DNA of 64,000 bases from Zantedeschia hybrid cultivar (Eukaryota; Streptophyta; Magnoliopsida; Alismatales; Araceae): NCBI GenBank assembly GCA_030544215.1, contig JARZZO010000012.1, forward strand, positions 42,075,194-42,139,193. Reading direction: 5' to 3'. How positions within the stretch are numbered: position 1 is the stretch's first letter; every line of letters starts with the position of its first letter. A program made the translations under genes and the position numbers. Positions 56,901 through 64,000 of the stretch are shown piece by piece. Below the pieces are notes generated by a model that worked only from the letters and a program-made list of their open reading frames with translations, did no database searches and was not told the DNA's origin.

Positions 56901-59622
56901 TGTTGAACCAGAAATTTTAAAGATAGGAAACATATATGCATGCATATATTTATGTAGGATGCATACAATTACACAGTTGTGTATGTGTATGCAAAGAAAA
57001 AATAAAAAAGAAGGGATGCATGCAGATTTTAGGATGCATACAAGACCATCCATCTCTATCCACTCCCCCTCTCATCTCTATCTCTCTCTCACCTGATCCC
57101 TACCCAGCCCCCCTACCGGCGCCTAGTTGGCACCGGTAGGGGGTGCTATCGGTCCTCCCCATGCCCGGCCTCTAAGGCCTATAAGAAGGCCCTCTCCAAC
57201 GCACAAAGAAGCCCCCCCGCTGGCAGCCTCTTCCCAGCCTCCAAGCTCCCTGCCGGAGCCTCCTATGTTTTAAGCCTGCACAAGCAAATAAGAGGAGAAA
57301 GAAGAGAAGGATCATAGTTTTTTTGAAGGCTTTGTAATTTCTGATTTTGGGGAAATAAAGTTCTTTTATTATTCATAGATCAATCTTCATGTGAATTATT
57401 ATTTTTAGATGGTTCTTCCATATTGGTTGGTTGGCCATCAAATTACAAATAAAATAAATTAATGGTTCTTCCATATTAGTTAGTTGGCCATTCAAATATA
57501 TATAAAAAATAGAAAATAATAAATTAATGGTTCTTCCATATTGGTTGGTTGGCCATATTAATCTAAAAAAAGAAAAGTTAAATAAAAATAATAAACAAAA
57601 TGATTCTTCCACATTGGTTGGTTGGCCATTCAATAATAAATTAATTTAAAAACAAAAAATAATAAATTAATGGTTCTTCTATATTAGTTGGTTGGCCATT
57701 CAATAATAAATTAATTTAAAAAATAGAAAATAATAAATTAATAGTTCTTCCATATTGATTGATTGGCTATTCAATAGTGAATTAATTTAAAAATAGAAAA
57801 TAATAAATTAAATAACATGGTTCTTTCATATTGGTTAGTTAGCCATATTAACCTTAAAAAAAAGAGGAGAAGTTAAATAAAAATAAAATGATAACATAGA
57901 TCTTCCATATCGTTTGGTTGACCAAAAGACTTGTTAATTAACCAATCAATCAACCAATTAAATTAATTTGTTAATCAATCAAATAATTAAATTAACAAAC
58001 TTGTTAATTAACCGAGTAATTAATTATATTAATTTGGTTCTTCCATAATGTTTGTTTGACTAAAAATTTGTTAATCAATCAGTTAATTTAATCAATTAAA
58101 TGTCAATCAATCAATCAATCATGTTAATTTGTTAATCAATTTAACCAATCAAATTAACAAATTTGTTAACCAATCAATTAATCAGATTAACGAATTTGTT
58201 AACCAATCAATTAATTTAACCGATCAAATTAAACAAACTTGTTATTCAACTAATTAATTTAACCAATTAAATTAAATTGTTAATCAATCAATTAATTAAA
58301 TTAACAAATTTGTTAATTAACCAATTAATTCAATCAATTAAGTTAAATGGTTAATCAATCAACTAATTAAATCAATAAATTTGTTAATTAACTAATTAAT
58401 TTGACCAATTAAGTTAAAATTGTGTTAATCAACAATTAACTCAACCAATTAAATTAATTTGGTTCTTCCATAATGTTTGATTGGCCAATAATCTGTTAAT
58501 TAACCAATTAAATCAACTGATTAAATTAATTGGCCATTCCATATCATCTGGTTGACTATTTGTTAATTAATCAATTAAAATAATTAACATGGTTTATCCA
58601 TATTGGTTAGATGACCGAGGTCTTTTTTTAAAAAAAGATTAAAAAAATAATAATCAGGTTTATTTATATTGGTTGAATAGTCTTAATTTAGTAGTTCTAT
58701 CCTATTGTTGGATTGTCCACTTGATTAATAGTTCACTCTTATTGGTAGAGTGATCAAAAGTTATGATTATTGATTCATCCCTATCATTGGGGATAATCAG
58801 TGATTTTTATGGCTCTGTCCTAATTGGGGGCCAGACTACGAAGTCGTGATTATCCTATTCATAGGTGGACCAATAAGAATAAATCTTTGTTCATTTTATA
58901 TTAATGGGGTAATCATTAACTAAAGTGATTCTTTCCTACTGATGGATTGATCATTAAGTTTTGGTTCATTTATACTGGTTAAATGACTTAAAATAATGTT
59001 GTGGTTCCTTCATATTGGTTGAAAGACCATTAAAGAATATTCTTAATTATGTGGCGGCCTTCATATCTCATAAATTAAGAGTATTTTTTAAGCAGTCTAT
59101 GTCTTTTCAAAAGATCTCAAATGAGAAGACATATTGTTCAAATAATCTTCTATCCTTTTAAAAGATACTTAAAGGATAATTTCAAGAAATCTTCTTCAAA
59201 ATACTCACCCCTTTTGTGAGAACTTCAAGATCTTTTAAGTATCCTTTAAAAGATATTTATAGAATCTCCCTCATAAAAAGAACAAAAAAATAACTTGTAT
59301 GCTGTATTCAACTCTTACTTGTTTCTTGCTTTCTTTAAGCCTTAATTGGATGGTTAATCAAGGGTTACCAATCTTTGATTGGTGTAATTAATATTGACCA
59401 AGGTCAGTAGGGAGAGGTCAAGAACGCGGATCCACAGTTGATCCAGAAGTTATTTAGATTTCGAGGATTAATCCTAAAAGTCTACCTAAAAGAAAAGAGA
59501 ACATGTTTTCAAAACTTAAAATTCTATTTTCAAATCAAGAATTTCACAAAGATTTTCAAATCCGACAAAGATTCTTTCAAATCAAAGGATTTTATTTTCA
59601 AAATAAAAAAGGGAGTCTCATA
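56901..59622 (+). repeat. element C 3' LTR (about 2.72 kb)
   Basis: Same order as the 5' LTR but lacking the ~460-bp segment: GGATGCATACAAGA joins directly to CCATCTCTATCC near 57045. About 5-6 differences per 100 bp in the first part by eye. It contains the same GGTTCTTCCATATTGG and TTAATCAATCAATTAA runs (57405-58600). Confidence 0.85.
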
Positions 59623-59770
59623 TAACCTCTCCTATCTTGACTTAATTATACTATTTCTATTTATTTTAATAAAATTAGTGCTGCAATCTATTTTTTTTAA
59701 ATGGCCATAAATGATTATCTCTTATATTTCTTAGTGGACCTTTAAATTTTATGCATTGAGCTATTTATAT

Positions 59771-62700
59771 TGTAACGACCCGCCACCCTATAATCGGAGA
59801 TCCGATTACTAAATGGGTACCGAATCATTAAATTTAGAGACAAACCAGGATCTCGATAAATCTGGAAAATAAATAATAAACTAAGTTAAACATCCACATC
59901 ACATCGAATTATAAAGGAAGTACATAAATTAAAAATTATTACAATTCGACTAGACTCAGCAATTAATTATATACTCCAACAGAAAATAAATAATTAAGCG
60001 TACATGTCAGAAAAGGAAATAACAACTACATCGGGGCATACTCCGGAACAGTGGCTGCTGGCGCGCAACCTAAGACAGTACTCTCCTCGCTACGCCTACC
60101 TAGAACCCTCACCTAAAAACCGCAGGGGGTGAGTCTCATTGAAAAAGACTCAGTAGGGATCCTTCGATCTCCACCACCCACTCACACACCTACGAGTGTA
60201 GTACACAAATATAGGCAATTTAACTAGATAAAGTAGTAACACAATTTCGATATAAAATATATACATTTATAACAATAACATGTACGATTCTTAAACCACC
60301 ACGGAGTTCACAACTAGCATCTCGGCTAAACAAACAAGTCACACGGCCGAACGCGGAAAACACCGACCCGCTGAGACTAAACAACAACCCCTCGGATAGC
60401 ACACTGGCTACTCCGGCCTGACACGGCTTAAGGTGGTCTTGCTTCCCCCAGCACGAGTGACACTTCGAATATACCACTCCCACACTGGTACTAGTTATAC
60501 CCCTGGGTACATCAGGTGACCCTTTCTCTAGGCGTCACTCCAGCACTCCCACACCGGCGTCGTATCACTCTCTCATCGACACAAGGTGCCTAAACGCTAC
60601 CAACTGTCACTCTAGGTCTACGATCGTACAAAACGCAACACGGTGCGATCCGATCACGTAAAAATCATCGTCTACGAGTATTATTTCAAGCATACAATTA
60701 ACTGAACTATCTATCAATGTAAACACATGTTAATTGCAGGAATTAATGAGATTCTGTCTTGAATCGCGTCGCCCAAAGCCGACGTCATTCAAGACTCCTA
60801 AACTGGTTCATGTAAAATCTGGCCTCTGAAGAAGGCTTAAAACACGTCGTTCAAACGGGTCGCCGTTTAAAAGGCGTCGCTGTCCCTAGTCGCCTAATAA
60901 CGACAGAAGAGATAGGCCTCGGGGTGATATGAACTTAAAACGCGTTGTGCACGGTTGCCGTTTAAAGAGTGTTGTTGTCTCTGGACGTTACTCAATCCAG
61001 AGACAGAGTCTGTTATTTGGGCTAAATCGCGTCGCGGGTGGAAACCACCTTTCTAGAAGGTGTCGCTGTCCTCCGACGCTATTTAACCCTCACAGACAAG
61101 TTCTCCCTCCGCCATTTCCCAATCCACGGAGTGGGATTTCCTCCTCCAAATCGCATAAAAGACCACAAAGTAGAGGAGGAGGAGGAGAACTTAAATACTC
61201 ATTAAAAATTTCAAAATTCTCATTTCATGCAATTAGTGTTTTCACCCAAAAAATCTCCTAAACATGTTCCAAAGCGGAAAAAGCATGGTTTTAAACAAAA
61301 TACAACGGGGATCGTTACCCTACCGGTTATTTGAACTCCTCCTAGCTCAAAGCCGCCAACTCGCCTCGTCACACGCCGCCGCCGGTACCGCCATGGACGC
61401 CGTTACTCCACCGGGACGTCGGCCGCCGTCCGGAGAGAAATGTGCCGCGGAGGAAGTGGTGGTGGTAGTGGAGGAAGTTGAGAGGTTAATGGAGTGGAGG
61501 GAGAAGAGGAAAGGGACGCTGGAGAGTCGGAGGGAAGAGAGGAGAGAGAAGAGAAAGGAGAGAATGAGGGAAAGGAGGGAAGGTTCGCAGGATCAAACAA
61601 AAACTGGAAAAAAACACGTCGTTCAAATCCGACGTCATTCAAACGACAAGTCCGGGTCGTACATTGACAAACCATGGCCGTACTCTAAATGACGTCGTCT
61701 ATACAAGACGCCATTCAGACGATAAGACCGGGGCCGTACTCTCGCGGCTTAAAGCCAGCCCACGTGGCGCCCAAGTGGCACAGCCTAAAACGCGTCCACA
61801 TTGCTAGACGCCGTTTGAACCGCGTCGAGCGAGTTCGACGCGAAAAAGAACACAAGCCCTAGTCCCACAAGGGTCCAAACCGAAGGATCCGACCCCGAAA
61901 CTGATCCGATAATCGGATCCGAAACCTCAATCCTTACATATATGATTTTACATTAACATAATAATAATAATAATAATAATAATAATGCAAGTATATATTT
62001 GCACATATATAAGGATTGTTTTCTTGAATCTCAATGTCATCTCAATGTCTTAGAAAGCTCCTCCTAGTCTATTGTCCTCCTTATCTCCTCTATTGGCATT
62101 CTCTTCTCTTCTCATCTTCTTCTCCTCCTTAATCCTACTTACCCATTATTCTTCCACCATCTTTCTCTTATTCTTGATTTTGATAGAATCTTGTCTTGGG
62201 ACCCTTGGAAAAATAGAGATTCTCGAGAGATTTTGTAGATATCGAAAGAGATGGCAAACTATGGTCATATGGTGATGGCATCTCAATGGCAACTCGATGG
62301 CAGTCTGACAGTTCGGTAGTGGCTCAACAGCAGTTTGACAGTGTCTCTCTTTTTAAGGTAGGGTGATATCCTGTTACGCCTTTAGGCTTCTAATTCCTAA
62401 TTAAATTCAGTTTAGTACTAATTTTGTTTAGATGTTGGGCATTTTTATTTTAATATAAAGAGATTCTATCAGTTTAATTTCTCTTTTTGTCCTTTTATGC
62501 CTTAATTGTAGCAATTAGAATAAATTAACCATGTACGGGGAGATTTTGTCGACTTGATTTTTAGTTTCAGTATTTTATGAATAATCATTATTAAACTAAG
62601 ATTAACAAATTAAGGTTTTCTTTACAAGTATATACCTAAGCATGAATACAATGCATTTGTATTAAACACATGATTCACATGTTTACGTTAATGACCATGT

Positions 62701-64000
62701 TCTTGTTAAATTCCACATTGTTGTCATGTTGTTTAAGAAACTTCATGCTTCATTGACACTATAATTAGTGAGATAGTATCATTATGATCTTCATTAGCTT
62801 GATTCTTATTTAATATTATGAACTGCATTGTGTCCAAGATTTTTATGTTTAAGGATCATGACAATGGCCATGATGGCTAAAGACCTTTTTAAAGGGGGTA
62901 AGACCATGGACACAACCAAAGACCAGAACCTCAAATGATAAGACCCTTCAAAAAGGGAGAAGATTGTGTCCGTGTTTATGTATACAAATGTGCCTAAAGA
63001 CTGTGTAGATGATCAATCATTATGATGCTATAATTAAGATTATGCTATTCATAATCTCATTTCTCAAGATATTTCATGATCATGCAAAGAAAGGAGATAT
63101 TACTTCATCGATGGGCAGGACTTGTACGAGCTGTCTCTTAGTGCCTTATTCGACTAACTAGAACTTCTATTAAGTTGGTCCAACTTAATCAATTAACATA
63201 GCGAACATGCTAGCGACTTAAAAGGCCAACTTAATTAGTTAACTTAACAATTGCTCTTGTGTCTTTCAGCCTAGTTAATCGATTAACTCAGTGATTGCTT
63301 AGTCGACTTGTCTTCGGTTATTCGATTAACTCATTCAATCAGCCCTTTAAGTTCTTTTGATTATCTGTGGTACTTAATTGATTACCTTATTTAATTAATT
63401 TTCTTAGTCCTTTTCAATTATATGACCATGTTAGTCTATTAACTTGACAGTTTTCAGTTATGCGCTTCTTCATAGGCCTACCCGATTATCTTGCTGAAGT
63501 ATGATTAACTTGAGTGTTTTCATTTTAATTAACTTGATGATTTTTTTAGCTGTTTTAGCATATGTTACTCAAATCGATTAATGCACCTATCTTCACTTTA
63601 CTTTTGCTTCATATAATCGATTGAGTATGCGATTAACTTAGCACTTAAGCGATTATCTCGATATGTCATGACTTATCTGCAGCATATCTTTGAGATCCTT
63701 TTTAACTGTGATTGTTCAAATTTCCAATGCCATAAATGGATGTCTCCATCGTGTCTACTGTGCTTTTTGCGAATCTCTGCTACTCACCTACCCTCTGGTA
63801 AAAGGACAAATGGGTTTCCATTTTAAGATGTGTGGCAGGTAAAGTAGTAGGGCATGTAAAACCAAATTGGGATGTATCTACTGACCAAGAATGGAAGCTT
63901 CTATGAGGAAACTGCTAAATTTCTCCAGCGGCTATGTGCTCCATGACTCGAGAGAAGTAACATTAGATTCAAGATGGTTAACGTTAGACTCAAAGGTGGT
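59771..64000 (+). repeat. LTR-like block, chromovirus type, runs off the window
   Basis: Starts TGTAACGACCCGCC, a common start of chromovirus LTRs, and has the passage CGCAGGGGGTGAGTCTC near 60122, TATATAAGG near 62008 and AAGGTAGGGTGATATCC near 62357, the last shared with 43565. No coding domain is visible to the end. I cannot place the LTR end, and the part beyond about 62500 may already be internal or flanking DNA. A trinucleotide run (AAT)n lies at 61960-61986. Confidence 0.45.
60762..61090. repeat. degenerate ~85-bp tandem repeat with CGTCG/CGACG words
   Basis: Four related stretches start near 60769, 60846, 60939 and 61027. Each has a (G/A)CGTCG(C/T) word followed by GCCGTTTAAA-like or CACC-like inverted partners and TGTC(C/T)C. 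Related words recur at 61616-61830. Spacing is uneven (77-93 bp), so the copies are old. Confidence 0.5.

Larger units (their letters stand above)
45967..59622 (+). mobile_element. LTR element C: gag-only (TR-GAG/LARD-like) with antisense plant mobile domain gene
   Basis: LTRs at 45967-49028 and 56901-59622 start TGTTGAACCAG; the left one ends ...TCTTACA and the right ...TCTCATA. Flanks are GAACC and TAACC, a 5-bp duplication with one difference. The internal 7.9 kb has a primer-site-like CACGGCCGGTGGGAC just inside the left LTR, a gag gene with two zinc knuckles on the plus strand, and a PMD gene on the minus strand. I find no protease active site, RT, RNase H or integrase motif, so it depends on another element. 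The polypurine tract AGGGGGCAA precedes the right LTR. Confidence 0.85.

Noticed and set aside
61264..61692. 142-residue frame with charged Arg/Glu-rich end
   Set aside because: It lies in the LTR-like block, has no recognisable domain, and the charged part is a GGAGA-type purine run.

Overview
This is nuclear DNA of a flowering plant. It carries a single-exon pentatricopeptide-repeat (PPR) gene of a land-plant class, surrounded by plant-type Ty1/copia, Ty3/gypsy Tat, LINE, hAT and MULE-like elements, and no bacterial operons. The PPR gene falls steeply from GC-rich at its 5' end to AT-rich at its 3' end, as is common in monocots, so a monocot is my inference. The PPR gene (5919-7238) is the only intact cellular gene I can support. 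Almost everything else is nested, decaying mobile DNA.

Layout. 1-4931: 3' part of a Ty1/copia element with its 3' LTR. 5919-7238: PPR gene. 7762-16682: a three-level nest. A 5'-truncated LINE (17-bp target duplication) is split by Tat element A (TGATG...CATCA LTRs, duplication GTAAT), which is itself split by hAT element hAT-1 (8-bp duplication GTTGGGAT). 17184-18020: decayed zinc-knuckle/DUF4283 LINE ORF1-like gene. 21033-24309: hAT-2 (duplication CTAGTAAC). 24327-40227: Tat element B (duplication AGAGT) with gag, protease, reverse transcriptase, two RNase H domains, integrase and a spliced antisense gene with its own TATA box. It is interrupted by hAT-3 (29496-34795, duplication CTTGGATG). 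40554-41661: MULE-like foldback element (9-bp duplication TATTGCCTT) carrying a piece of copia reverse transcriptase between long inverted ends. 45131-45860: LINE ORF2 tail. 45967-59622: element C, an LTR element with 2.7-3.1 kb LTRs, gag but no visible pol, and an antisense plant-mobile-domain (PMD) gene. Two further LTR-like blocks lie at about 43450-44333 (minus) and from 59771 to the window end (plus).

The three hAT elements share one design: a CA(A/T)GG terminus, a GC-rich subterminal array built from GGTCGG/GGTCCGG/GATCGG words, a pyrimidine-rich leader, a BED finger, a DUF659-type catalytic region, an hAT dimerisation domain, a long acidic and Tyr-rich C-terminal tail, then a T-rich block and a second GC-rich array. 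hAT-1 and hAT-2 also carry two perfect tandem palindromes just upstream of the gene, packed with AACGG words that match the mitosis-specific activator (MSA) consensus. That promoter structure, the antisense genes in elements B and C, and the foldback element are the most interesting parts.

All positions were read by eye. Exon borders were set from splice consensus plus comparison of the three hAT genes with one another. Family names rest on motif recognition, not on a search.
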